From the NCBI RefSeq assembly GCF_001522545.3, contig NC_031774.1:20874370-20938369 (forward strand): a stretch of DNA of 64,000 nucleotides, read 5' to 3'. The notes beneath the pieces are model-generated. The model saw only the letters and a program-made list of their open reading frames with translations. It was not told the origin of the DNA and searched no databases. The stretch is from Parus major. Taxonomy: Eukaryota > Chordata > Aves > Passeriformes > Paridae. Position 1 is the stretch's first letter. Each line of letters begins with the position of its first letter. Positions 28,101 to 39,332 of the stretch are shown in pieces. A program made the position numbers and the translations under genes.

Positions 28101-29198
28101 TTACAAATACTAATTTATATATTGCAGCAAATTCCTGTTAGTCATAAGGGTGGGACATAGAACTGGACAGAAGATAGGTGTGACAGTGGTTAGTTTAGTA
28201 GAAAAAGTGATTTTTCTCTGCTCATGCTGGCTAAGGCATCAGAAAGACTTCTGACAAATTTGGGTCTGTCATCATTTGTGGGCTGTGTTGGTCTGGAAAG
28301 ATTTTTTGTTTTGCTGATGAAACTGTTCCCCCCTGTTCCCCCCTGTTCTGCCTAGCAGAGTAGCTCTGGGGCTGTGGGCAGCAGCTTGTCTGCTGCAGGA
28401 GTTGTAGGATGGCTACAAACATTACCTCACAAGTCTAACAAACTAGCACAAACACTGAAGAATGGAAATTATGAGAGGGTAAAAAAGATGGAGTTTGAAT
28501 TTTATGCTGGATATATAGTTGGTTTGTTTTGTTTTGATTTGATTTTTAATAAAAAAACTTAATCAGGACTTACCTAAAGGTAAAGATTTGTATACCAGTC
28601 ACAAATTTATGAGTCCTATCTTCTTCCTGGGTTCCTGAGACTGCTAAAATATCCAGTAATAGACAGAATTAAACTTGAAAAAATAATACTAGCTTTTAAT
28701 TATTGGTGACACTCATTAGATTTCACAGAAATAAAATATAGTGTTAATTCAATTTTATAATGACTGGACCTCAGCTGGGTGACATTATTGGAGCTTCATG
28801 AAAGCCTGGTTTACATAACAAGTTCCTAAAGCCTAATATTGTGTAAGATGTAGAGGGAAATTCTAGAAATTATCATTTGTGATGTTTTTATTGATGTGTT
28901 TTTGCCAGGTCATAGGCTGAAATAACTCAGTAAGAAGTCTGACTTATTATGACTTCTAGCCCTGTTTTACTAACAGTAAAGAAGAACTCGTTTAAAACAT
29001 TTGTACCTAACTTCTCCATGTAAAAAGAAACTATCATAAAACAATCACCATACCAGAAGGTTGTGTGACTGTTTGAAATCAGGACATCTAAAACTGAAAT
29101 TTCTAGAAACAGGAATTTCCATTGTAAAATAAAATATTTTCAGAGGGAAAATAAAAATATTGATTTGATTAAATACTGATTGTGTTAGTTGGTAAAAG
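25141..29198. other. Non-coding DNA, nothing assigned
   Basis: No gene is supported. The stretch 27680-27900 is richer in G and C than its surroundings and is open in two minus-strand frames (64 and 83 codons), but neither resembles a protein family. A two-and-a-half-copy decamer repeat (tgttcccccc) lies at 28324-28348. Confidence 0.6.
28324..28348. repeat. Decamer tandem repeat, 2.5 copies
   Basis: The unit tgttcccccc is repeated twice and followed by tgttc. The C6 runs are unusual for this AT-rich window. Confidence 0.8.
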
Positions 29199-29240
29199 AT
29201 AAAATAAAACAAAATAAAATAAAATAAAATAAAATAAAAT
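29199..29240. repeat. (AAAAT)n pentanucleotide microsatellite
   Basis: Eight consecutive five-base units are visible, the second imperfect (aaaac). On the minus strand the array is read as an artefactual Phe/Tyr/Ile/Leu-rich peptide. No SINE or LINE body precedes it, so it is not obviously a retroposon tail. Confidence 0.92.
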
Positions 29241-31883
29241 AGCTCAGACATGCTAGTACAGCAGGTAGTAGGACTTTAAGAAAATGATTGGAAGAAGCAT
29301 ATTTTGCTCTTGCAAGGTGAACCTTTCATTTCATACCATGATGAGGTCAGGACATGACAAATGTTGCTGCTGCTAAGCTCAATAGCATGTGCAGGACTAG
29401 AGAAGCCAGTGGGTGAGCTGGCACAGGAGTAGCTGAGAGACAGGGCTGGGCCATTTTCACAAGGGAATTAAACTGCCGAGGGTTGGGAGTCTTTTTAGAT
29501 GTGTACACTCCAAGTCACACTAAATATCTGTGCACATTACTCAGAAAATTGCTTCTCGTTTTTTATTCTATTAAGAACAAGACTAGCTCATGTTTAAATT
29601 AGGAGATTACGTTCCTTAAAATGTTTTTTAGGGTTTATGGATTTGTCATGAAGATTTCATGGCTGCTGTGATGAATTGCCATTAAGACATTATCCTCAAA
29701 AGTACAAAGAAGGGCTTTCATACCTGAGTAATTTTGGAAATAATAGGAGCATTTCACTGAAGTCAAATAACTCTAGAGGGATATTTTTTACTGTGTCCAG
29801 ACATTTTTTTTGCTAAACATTTTAAAGCTTTCCTTTCCCTTTGACACAGAAATGAAGATATTATTCTGCATATAGTGCACATGACATTGTGCCTTTAGTC
29901 ACAGAGATCTGTGTATTCCAATACATGTCCCAGGCCTGAGGCAATGTTATATTTAAAAATAGGCACAAGTCTGTAATGATGAATCTCTCCCTTTCAATCT
30001 AGTTTCACTGTGAACATTTATTCCTTTTTGGGGTTTTGATCTGCTCACCACCATTTGTTAATGGTGCGCTTTCCTCAGCAATAAACTGAAAATTGTATGA
30101 CTGATAGATATCTAAACCACTATTAATTAATGTCTAAAAAGACAATACTGTTCACAACAGCATTACATACTCTTCATACCAATATCGCAGCTTCATAGTA
30201 AAATAAAGCAGCTAGATCATAAAGGAGTAGCAGTTTTTTTATGGAATTTAGTAAGTATGGTGTGAAATATTATTTTAGTCCTGTAAAGGATGAATGAGCT
30301 GGTATTTAACAGCCAGGACTGTCCAGTACTGACCCAAACAAAAAAGTAATGGCAGTATTATGTGAGAGATCAGCTGGCTTTATAGCTCCCAGTTACTATT
30401 TTCAGCATTTCTGGTTTCAGGCCTTTAATTGGAGGAGACAAAAAGACATTCTGAGAGATACAGAATTATAGAACAAAGTGGGATTATACTGACATGGAAA
30501 TAAGGGCTTTTTCATTTTCTGTATTTACTGATCACTTGAGTTGTTGTTAGCAAATGGACAACATTGCCACTTTAGCTCTGTAGATGAAGTTATGCAGCAA
30601 TTCTAGCTGAGCCATACTGTGATAACCTTTTGTTTTCTAAAAATAACCAGTTTGTTAAACTGAATTATATTTGTGATTGTCACAAAATCTTGTGTAGAAA
30701 ATCTTCTCACAGTCATAAAAAAATTGGGAATTGGTTGTTTTATGTAACATCTATATTGACATCAAACCATCACTGGCCATTGTTTGTGATCTAATGTGTG
30801 ATTCTTGCAACCATGGACCACAATTAAGTAAAAAAAGCTTAGGTGGCAATCATGTGCCTTGATTACCTACCAGAAAATAATGAAGTTTGTGAGCAGCTCC
30901 TAAGTTCATTCCCACTGTTACTTACAAATAGTACACATGCATAGAAAAAAAAATTACCATAGAAATAATCAGGAATGGTGTGGAACGTAACGTAGTTTGT
31001 TATTACTACTGCTTTTAGGCATTTGCATGCAAGTGTGTATCTGGAATACTCAGAACTGCTGAGAAAGGGAGTGCATTGATAAAGTTATTATTACCATATA
31101 ATTCGTGCTGTAGTAATAAGAGATATAAATCTGGGTCAAGTTCCTCAGGGCTTGTTGCTATTCAGACATAGGTTTACAGTTCAGTAGGAGGAATAGTTGC
31201 TTGTCAGATACAGAATTAGGTACATTTTGTGATTTAATGTGTTCATACTGCTTATTAATTCAGAGCTTTACACTAATTATTTGCTAGTTGAAGAGTTTGC
31301 TGTTGATGGCTCAAGTGTGGTCACTGGCTTTTAGAAGGATGTTAAATTCTAGAAGGATGTTAAATAAAACTTTAGAAAGAAAACACAAAGAATTAAACTA
31401 ATTCTACAGTTTTCCAGGGATCTAAGCTGAAAAATAACAAGAAAAATGTCATTCAAACAAGAAGACAAAACCAGTTGTGCTCACAATGTTTGATTACACT
31501 GTCCTACAGCTTGACACATTTAATTTAATACTCTTTAACTGGGGAAGAGGAAAGACATGCATAACAATATTATGCATGGAAATTGTCTTTGCATTACTTT
31601 TAAATAATCAATACTGAGAGGAGAAGGGAGAAAGGAGAGAAGACAGTCCAGTCTGTTTACATCATTTGTTTTGTTAATGTAATGCTTCTAAAACAGAAAG
31701 AGAAAAGAAGATAAAGAAAACAGATAGTTTCTCTAGCATTCAAGTAAGAAAATCCTGAGACTCTGTGCTCTGTCACAGCAGCTGTTAGGCAGAGAGGTTT
31801 ACTGAATCAAAGTCTATGTCAAGGTGGAGAGATTACCTTGACTACCAGTGTTGGGTGATAACCATCGCCAGGGTGACAGAAGT

Positions 31884-31884
<1 letters not shown>
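29241..31884. other. Non-coding DNA, nothing assigned
   Basis: No gene is supported. A short imperfect direct repeat (tagaaggatgttaaat, two copies about 18 bases apart) lies at about 31332-31366. No mobile element ends were recognised. Confidence 0.65.

Positions 31885-31915
<31 letters not shown>
31885..31915. repeat. (GA)n microsatellite
   Basis: About fifteen uninterrupted GA dinucleotides. A plus-strand frame of 102 codons (31816-32124) reads through it as alternating Arg-Glu, a typical low-complexity artefact. I do not regard that frame as a gene because nothing else in it resembles a protein. Confidence 0.95.
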
Positions 31916-31917
<2 letters not shown>

Positions 31918-34859
31918 CAAGGTATGCATGTAGAGAAATTTCATCTTTCTGTGCATAGGAAAAAAGTTTGTTCTTTATCGCCCTGTGCATTTCTCTGTCT
32001 CATCCAGAGGAGCAACCCTGCATTCCCAGGTGCCTGCAGCATGATTTACAGAAAGTGTTATGATACCAAAGTATGGAAACAGCCCAGGGCATCTCAGAGG
32101 CACACAGACATCAGGCCACTCTGAATGCTTACTGTTACAATGTTACAGAATCTCCCCAGCTTCTCACTATTATCCTTGCAAATAGTAGGGCTGCACAGAT
32201 CAGTATAATTATCTGTTCTGTTCCAGGAGACTGATAGTTTTCACTTGTTGTCTATTGCATTTTTTTTGTGGCAGAAATTTAATAGCAATTACAAATTTTT
32301 TAAATTCATTTCTGTGGTAGATAAATGAGAGAGAATGAGACAGAAGGGGAAATCAACATGGAAAACAGGTGGACAGCAGCAGCCTATTATCTGGGTATCT
32401 GTAGAGCAAGGAACATTGCTCCAATCTATGCAGCTTTCCCCTATAAGGTTTCCCACCACTGCTAGTCCTTAGCAATGGCTGATGGAAAGCTAGACAGTGT
32501 ACCTTCCAGTATTTTCCCAGTAGGTCTTAGAACTAGGTCTTCAGAACACCACCCACTGGTTTATGCTTACAGCACTCTTTTGCCACCTGGCACTAAAGCA
32601 GAATTTTATGGTAGGAATTTTAAGCTAAAACCTAAGTGTTAAAATAGGACATCTAAGAGCATCAGATCAAATCTAGCCTGCTCTCTGGTAGCAAAATTCC
32701 TATTGAGAACTGATAATTTCTCCTAGGTAAAGGTCATATAGGTCAGGGAAGAGAATAATAAAGATGCATAGACATACTAATGTGGACATATAGGTGAAAA
32801 GCTAGTATGCACAGCTACTTTTCCAAGAAGAATGACAGGTTGTACAGGAAAAAAAAATATGTTATGTAAATTTACATTTCTGTCCTGCTAATAAATGGGG
32901 CAATGAAACAGCTGACTGCTCCCCTAGTGCAGGTGTGGGATTTATTTACTTTCTAATCCTTTCCCTTTTAGCTCTGGCTGGACACGAATGAAAATTCCTG
33001 GCATTAGGTATTAGAAGTGATGGAAAAAGCACAGGAACCAATTTACAGGGTTTCACTCGACTAGCTTTCTTCATTTGACTCCTATTAGCTCTGATAATGT
33101 ATCCTCGCCATTAATCAGTTAGGGAGAGAAGAGGTGATGCTTGTTTTTTCACGTGCATAGGAGGATATATGTACACCACAGCAATTTCATCGGAAAAAAT
33201 TCAGTGCTTCAAAGTGTCTTCTTCAGGACTTACAAGGCACAAAAGTAACAACCCTGAGCACTGGAACAGCCTTTAGCAGGCATAGAAAATTTGGGAGAAA
33301 TGTCTGAAATAAATATTTGAGTTAATGGTAACTTCAGCATAAACTCTATAGAACAAATTTATGCCTGCCATAATCCTGTTAGAAATATTTGGGCCAAAGG
33401 ATTTTAGATGCAGTTGATATTGTTAGAACTTCTTCCAAGGAGTGAAATTCCCAGCACAGAACCACAGTGATAACAGTCTAATAGCTGCTGGGTTGGTAAC
33501 AAGAGCCTCTTCCAGAGAACTGATGTTCTGCCTCTTCCTGGCAGCTCCTGAGGAGAGGAAACAGGCTCTGGGCTGAACAGCCCTGGAGTCTTCACCTCTT
33601 ATGTCTTGCACTATAAAAACAAAATTGTTTGCCCTGATGGCCCTATGCAGATATCAGAGCTTCATCAGCATGGAGCTTGTAAAATGTTTCGGCATGTTAT
33701 GCCAGTCACTAGTCAAGCCTGACAGCTCCTTATTGCTGGATCATTACACAGAAGTGTAAAAAAATACAAAGGTGTTGGTCGATTTCTATGAGGTTTGATG
33801 GAAATGCATCAACACTAATGTATTTTTAAAGTGTAGACAGTAAATTGCAGTAGTTAGTTTCCATAGCAATGACGTCCACAGTAATGCTAGTGAAATCTGA
33901 GGTTTTGTCACACAAAAATATGTATGTCCATAACGAGTGAGAACATTGGCCCAGCCAGATCAGTGTCTCAGTGTCCTAGACAGATGCCTAGGGCAGAATA
34001 TAAGAGTAGGTGAGTGCTATAGGGGATCCATACCCATGGGTCTGCAGCTCAGAAACTCTCTGAATTAGGGGTGGTTTCTTTGTTTTCAATGGTCTTTGAT
34101 GGATTTTTCTTCCATTAGTTTATTCTGTTGCTTCTATTGCTTTCTAAGTCTATTTAATTTTCTTCTGTTTCTCTTTGTGCCACATCAATTCAGGAATCAT
34201 TACCAATATATGCATATCACAAAAGAGATAGGTAAGCCAAAACTCAAGTCTATTCCAAGACTTCACACTTAGCTTTTGCTAGCATTTAAAACCTGACATA
34301 ATAGACTTGCCAGAAATTCATCTCTCTGGTTATTAATTAAACTATGATCAATCAGACCTGAACTAGAGCAGACCAAATACTCTCCAAAAGCTAAGATAAT
34401 TCTTAACTCTAATGGAAATATTCTGTATTTGGTTTATTTCCAGCAGCTCTAAGCCCCTTGAGGAGAAACAAATACATTTTCATGTTAAGATGAACACTGA
34501 CAATGAACAGAACTTCCACCTTGTCCATATCTATCTGATCTTAACAGGGCATTTACACCTTCTCTGCTTCATTCCTGCTACACTGTACACCTGAACCAAT
34601 ATGAAGGGAGGTTATAGAACAGAATCTGGCCCCTGCATCTAATTCAGTGTTTGCTTTCTGTCACTTACAAGACATGTCTAATTAAGATCCCACGTTTGTT
34701 TCTGCCTGTTAGAGAAAAAAATTGTTTTTTCAGTCACTGCATTTTAACCAGGGGAAGTACTTATGAACCATATGGAGCCTATAAGATGGGATAGAAAGAT
34801 CCAAAATCTAAATACTTCATAATATGTTAACCAGGAGGAACAAAATTTAAAAAAAATTT
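31916..34859. other. Non-coding DNA up to the assembly gap
   Basis: No gene is supported. Two overlapping minus-strand frames near 33404-33611 are too short and resemble nothing. The last bases before the gap are A- and T-rich and contain no AAGGG unit, so the pentamer array begins somewhere inside the gap. Confidence 0.65.
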
Positions 34860-35149
34860 NNNNNNNNNNNNNNNNNNNNNNNNNNNNNNNNNNNNNNNNN
34901 NNNNNNNNNNNNNNNNNNNNNNNNNNNNNNNNNNNNNNNNNNNNNNNNNNNNNNNNNNNNNNNNNNNNNNNNNNNNNNNNNNNNNNNNNNNNNNNNNNNN
35001 NNNNNNNNNNNNNNNNNNNNNNNNNNNNNNNNNNNNNNNNNNNNNNNNNNNNNNNNNNNNNNNNNNNNNNNNNNNNNNNNNNNNNNNNNNNNNNNNNNNN
35101 NNNNNNNNNNNNNNNNNNNNNNNNNNNNNNNNNNNNNNNNNNNNNNNNN
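34860..35149. other. Assembly gap (290 N)
   Basis: A run of exactly 290 unknown bases. The length is not a round placeholder, so it may be an estimate from read pairs or an alignment. Its right edge falls inside an AAGGG array, and that repeat is the likely cause of the break. Confidence 0.99.
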
Positions 35150-35224
35150 AAGGGAAGGGAAGGGAAGGGAAGGGAAGGGAAGGGAAGGGAAGGGAAGGGA
35201 AGGGAAGGGAAGGGAAGGGAAGGG
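35150..35224. repeat. (AAGGG)15 microsatellite at the gap edge
   Basis: Seventy-five bases of perfect aaggg units, with no interruption, run directly out of the gap. The true array is at least this long and extends into the unknown part. The G3 runs spaced by AA can fold as G-quadruplexes on the plus strand, and pure AAGGG arrays are known to be unstable (the RFC1 expansion in humans has this motif). Purity suggests recent growth. Confidence 0.97.
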
Positions 35225-37229
35225 TTTGCAGTGGTTTTATAATCTAAATTACCTGGAATGGTACCTGTTTCTTAGTGAATGGCTGCATAGTCTTTAATGA
35301 GTGAATGAATAATAAATAACAAATATAAAGGTAGGAAAACACATCAGGTATCCTTATTTCTCTGCACTCATACTCTCTCATCTGCCAGTTTGGTCTGCAT
35401 ACAAGGGAGCTTATCCTAAAAAAAGGCTGTAAACAGTCCTGTGCATAGTATGCATATGCATATGAAGATTTCAGTCTTAGAGAACATTTCAGTAAAATAT
35501 TAGTGTGACTGAAGTATGTTAAACCCACAGCTCTTTTACTAATCCAGTAGTTTGATTTGAGAGGAGATCAAACAAATAGATGGCTAGATAGAATTTTTGG
35601 AGCATATGGATAGCTAATGAGCTCACATAATTTTGCTCAGTTGTTATCCTTTGTTTCACTTAACTCTTGAGATGTGTGTCACGAGTGCAGTGGAAGCTTC
35701 AGGCAAAGCATACTATCCATGCTATGTGCCTTTCCTGGTTCTTGGGAGCTTACTGAGGAATCAGGGCAGATTCTGTAAGACTAGACACAGTACCACTGCT
35801 TTAATGTGCTCCATCTGATATAATTGTGATTATTCATGAGAAAGAAAGGACTACTCAAAGTTACTGCACAAGCCTAGGTCTTCAAATATCTGCATTTTCA
35901 CTATGACTACCTACAATTCATGGGGTTTCCTGATAGTTAAAGCTTCTATTTTCAGTAGCACTGGGTGAATAAATATATTTCAACTGTTGTGTGCTCAGAT
36001 ATTGCAGCAGCAAGACTAGATAAATACCTACTGTAAAGAGAGGCGAAGCCTTCTTCTCCATTTTTGCCTCACCACGCTCATTCCTTCCATGTTACTGCAA
36101 AGATTGCTATGATGATTTAGGCTGCATTGCCTATAAGAGATATTGTTTGGGGGGTTCTTCTTTATTTACAGCCCTGATTTTTATAACTTTTTCCTTTTAA
36201 AGGTTTTCAGATTTATTTCAGGTTTTTGAAAGATCGACTTACATCTACAGAAAAAGGACATCAGATTAATTTCTCCCAGCAATGTCTGTAGACATCCCAA
36301 AACCACAAAGCGTTCTGTAAAGAAATCAGTTTTGGTCTTGCTCCATTCAAAGGCAAACTGAATCAAATTAAAAAACAAAACAAAAACCAAAATTCCCCAC
36401 CAAAACTAAACAAAGAAACATACATGATACATTATGAAGTCTAAGTATGAAAGTCATGTGATTAATAGAAGTAGAAATTGTTCAACACTTTGGTCTCAGT
36501 CTCTTTGTGAGTAAACAGCAATAAAATCACTCTGCCTTTATGATGTACTGAAGTATACAACAGATCTAGTGCAAAAGGCTTTGAATTCTTTGAATTCTTT
36601 TCTTCTATTGGATATGAAATTACTGCTTAGACTGATTTAGCTAATTGGAAATAATGTATGGCTTTAAATATTTATTTTCTTTTATGTTTTTCTCAGCCCT
36701 TGTGTTCCCATAAAACTGTTTAGTGCTGTTAGTGTTTAGTGTGGGAGCTGCTAAAACTGAGCTGTGAAAAAGGTACTGAATGTCTTACCTTTGGATAGCT
36801 GGTTTTGCTTTGAGATTGATCACCAAAATTAAGAGTTAGGTGACATCTACATTATTGATTCATGCTGAGAATTAGTTGCACAATCCTAGTATCATCCTTG
36901 GATCCCTTAGACCCTAGAAAAAGAGAAACTGAGGATTTTTAGGTAAGGTCAGTAACACTTTGGAAGGTTTAGGCATGTGGGGAGTATTTGGCTGGCAGTG
37001 GAAGTTACAGGACTGGGGTGAGGTGTATTGTCAAAGTGAATACAACAGCAGCATTTGTGAGTCCTGAGAGTGAGAACAGCAGTGAGCTGGGACACAGGCA
37101 ATTCCACAACATATAATAAATAATGGCTACAGATCAGAACTTAATTTCAGAAAAGTGAAAATAATTCTTCACACTGCAGCTATTACAGTCTTTTTTTAAA
37201 GAGTTGCCAGGAACTGAGGAAATGTATTA
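35225..37229. other. Non-coding DNA, nothing assigned
   Basis: No gene is supported. A tandem 11-mer (ctttgaattct) occurs twice near 36579-36600. The words gagaaactgagg and taggtaaggtca at 36920-36955 hint at an antisense MIR but lack the rest of the core. Confidence 0.6.
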
Positions 37230-37400
37230 TCAAATCCCAGTTACATTTGGGCAAGCCACTTGCAGTCTGGTATTCAAGATCTGAGGTTTGATGCGTGCAG
37301 ATGCAATTAGGTCTCCCATTGTGCATCCTGTCTATTTAAATTGTAAACGTCTCAGGGTTGGAATTATGTCTTGTCGTATGTTTTTATACTACCTGGCAAA
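37230..37400 (+). mobile_element. MIR-like ancient SINE
   Basis: The word ttgggcaagccactt at 37248-37261 matches the MIR core word 'ttgggcaagtcactt'. About 80 bases later tttaaattgtaaacgtctc, ggaattatgtctt and actacctggca match the MIR/L2 3' end. Spacing is close to that in MIR. The middle is much diverged. This is an ancient tRNA-derived CORE-SINE, mobilised by L2, fixed long before birds split from other amniotes. Confidence 0.68.
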
Positions 37401-38180
37401 AGTTTTCTAATTTTGATTTAAATCTCCAGGCATTATTTTAATGAAAATAACTATAATTATCTCCAATGGAACAAAATCCAAGTGTCAAATTTAAATTGAA
37501 ATACTAGAATGGACATAATAGCAGACAGGTGCCTACAGTGCAGTAGGAGCCCTTTGTATCACAAACACTTTAAAACCATTAAATTCTCCATCATTATTTT
37601 CCTGAATTACCCAAAGAAATAATTCTACAGCTAACAGTCAATGTATCCTTGTATCAGGTTTTATGTAGTTTCTAAACTGAACTAAACAAAATCCACATAA
37701 ATGCAAAAGAACTTTCTTGGAGCAGGTTTCTACACCCCTATTTTATAAACCCCCCACCCCCAAAAAGAAGCTGATTTTCTAGAGGTAGAAAGAAAACTTT
37801 AGTGAAAAATAGAGATCTGTGATGTGGAACCCAACCAAGGCAATGAATCCTGGAACCAAAAATCTTCCCATCCATTTATGGTCTTTTCACCACCCAGGCC
37901 TCAAAGTTACTAGCAATACTTCTATTTTTTTTATAAAATGGTACGGAAAATGTTAAAAAAGTTTAATTTTCCCTAGTTAGTCAAAGTTGTGCTGGAGGCT
38001 AAAATACAGCAATGCAGCTGTACATTGATTCCACAACAGTGAGAACCTCAGTGCCTTCTGGAGGTAAAGGAATAATAGGAAAAAGTAGAGAGGCGGGGAA
38101 AGGGAACAGGAGTTCCCTCCTTGTGTCATTGGGTGAATATATAAGACCAAATTCATGTTCAGGAACAGAAAGAAGAACAA

Positions 38181-38181
<1 letters not shown>
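37401..38181. other. Non-coding DNA upstream of a long A run
   Basis: No gene is supported. The 200 bases just before the A run (about 37980-38180) are richer in G and purines than their surroundings, but I cannot match them to a transcript, so a retroposed copy is only a possibility. Confidence 0.55.

Positions 38182-38215
<34 letters not shown>
38182..38215. repeat. 34-base A homopolymer
   Basis: An uninterrupted run of about 34 A. It could be the poly(A) tail of a retroposed sequence inserted in plus orientation, or simple slippage. I do not recognise the sequence before it and see no convincing flanking duplication. The exact length is likely to be unreliable in sequencing. Confidence 0.95.
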
Positions 38216-38217
<2 letters not shown>

Positions 38218-39165
38218 CAACAATTAAGATGATCAAAGTAAAAGGCGAGAACTGTTTTTAGCAGATATACTCTTTCAGGGGTTAATTCTGCTTCTAGAAA
38301 GAATGATGCCAAGCAGGTCACCAGGACTGATCTGATGCTCACAAAATGTTTCTGAGACATATCAACAAATTTTCCAGGATTTTTTTCCACCTTTATTTCC
38401 CTACTTGTTTGTATTATATCTCTTTACTCTGTTTCCTCTATCTTTGACCACTTTTGTAGATTCCTATCCTTATCTTCCCATTCTTCCTCTCATGACCTTT
38501 TGAAGAGAACTAAGGTTTATTAAAGGTTTACTGTCAAATAATGAATAATGAATATTTGCTCAGTTAGACACAACCCCTTCCAAAATCACATTTGTTACTT
38601 TCCACAAATTTTTGTTTCCATTCCTATTCTTCAGTGTTCTGTTTGTGTTTTATAAAAACCAGACATTCTATGACAATTTTTAGCATGCACTGCTTTTTCA
38701 AGAAGTGTAAGTTACTTCATTAGTCAGTATAATACCCAGGTTCTGTTTTCATGCATTAGAAATTACTTAAATTGTTAAAATTCTTAAGTAGAAGTACTTT
38801 TTTAACCAGAGTATATAGCAGTTTTCACTGTGGGATCTTTGCAGGTTTTCAGGATTGTTGGAGCCCTTTACAAGATATTTAAGCATTAAGACCCCTATCT
38901 AAAAGGCATGAGAGATGGTAAAAACTGAGGAGAAATGCTTTGGAATAGAAGATGTAAAAAGATTGCTGGTTTGAGTACACTAATAACTGAGGTAAAACCA
39001 CTAAATTTACTTTGTGCAAATCTGTTACCAGCTGGTAACAACAAGAGTCCACTAGAATGAGGAAAAACATTTTTTACTAGCATGGACAGCTGTGAGGATG
39101 GAATGTTCAAAATGAGCATGTAATAATGCATATATATTTTCTGACTGACTTTGATACAAGACATT
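38216..39165. other. Non-coding DNA, nothing assigned
   Basis: Two overlapping minus-strand frames (62 and 119 codons, 38879-39254) show no recognisable domain. No repeat ends were recognised. Confidence 0.65.
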
Positions 39166-39332
39166 AATTGTATTGTAGTTCTGCCTGAGTAATGTAGACA
39201 ATAGTCTGCATTATTACTTTTAATAAAAACTGGGTTTAATTGCATTAAACACAATTATATTATAGTTCTGCCTGAGCAATGCAGACAATAGAATTCGTTA
39301 TTACATTTAAGCGAAAATGTATTTAATTTTCT
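39166..39332. repeat. 87-base tandem duplication containing an old repeat tail
   Basis: The block with agttctgcctgagtaatg at 39177 recurs at 39264 as agttctgcctgagcaatg, a period of 87. The copies remain alignable for about 75 bases each and differ by substitutions and small changes, so the duplication is not recent. The shared core (gttctgcctgag, then gacaatag) resembles 'gttttgcctgagtaaggactgcaggatt', the end of a widespread old amniote repeat. In the first copy gtaatgtagac and gtctgcattattac form a near-complementary stem around aata; the second copy has lost it. Confidence 0.75.

Noticed and set aside
31816..32124. 102-codon plus-strand frame with Arg-Glu repeats
   Set aside because: The repeat is a translated (GA)n microsatellite and the rest resembles no protein.
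36920..36960. Possible antisense MIR
   Set aside because: Two short words match but the flanking core is missing.
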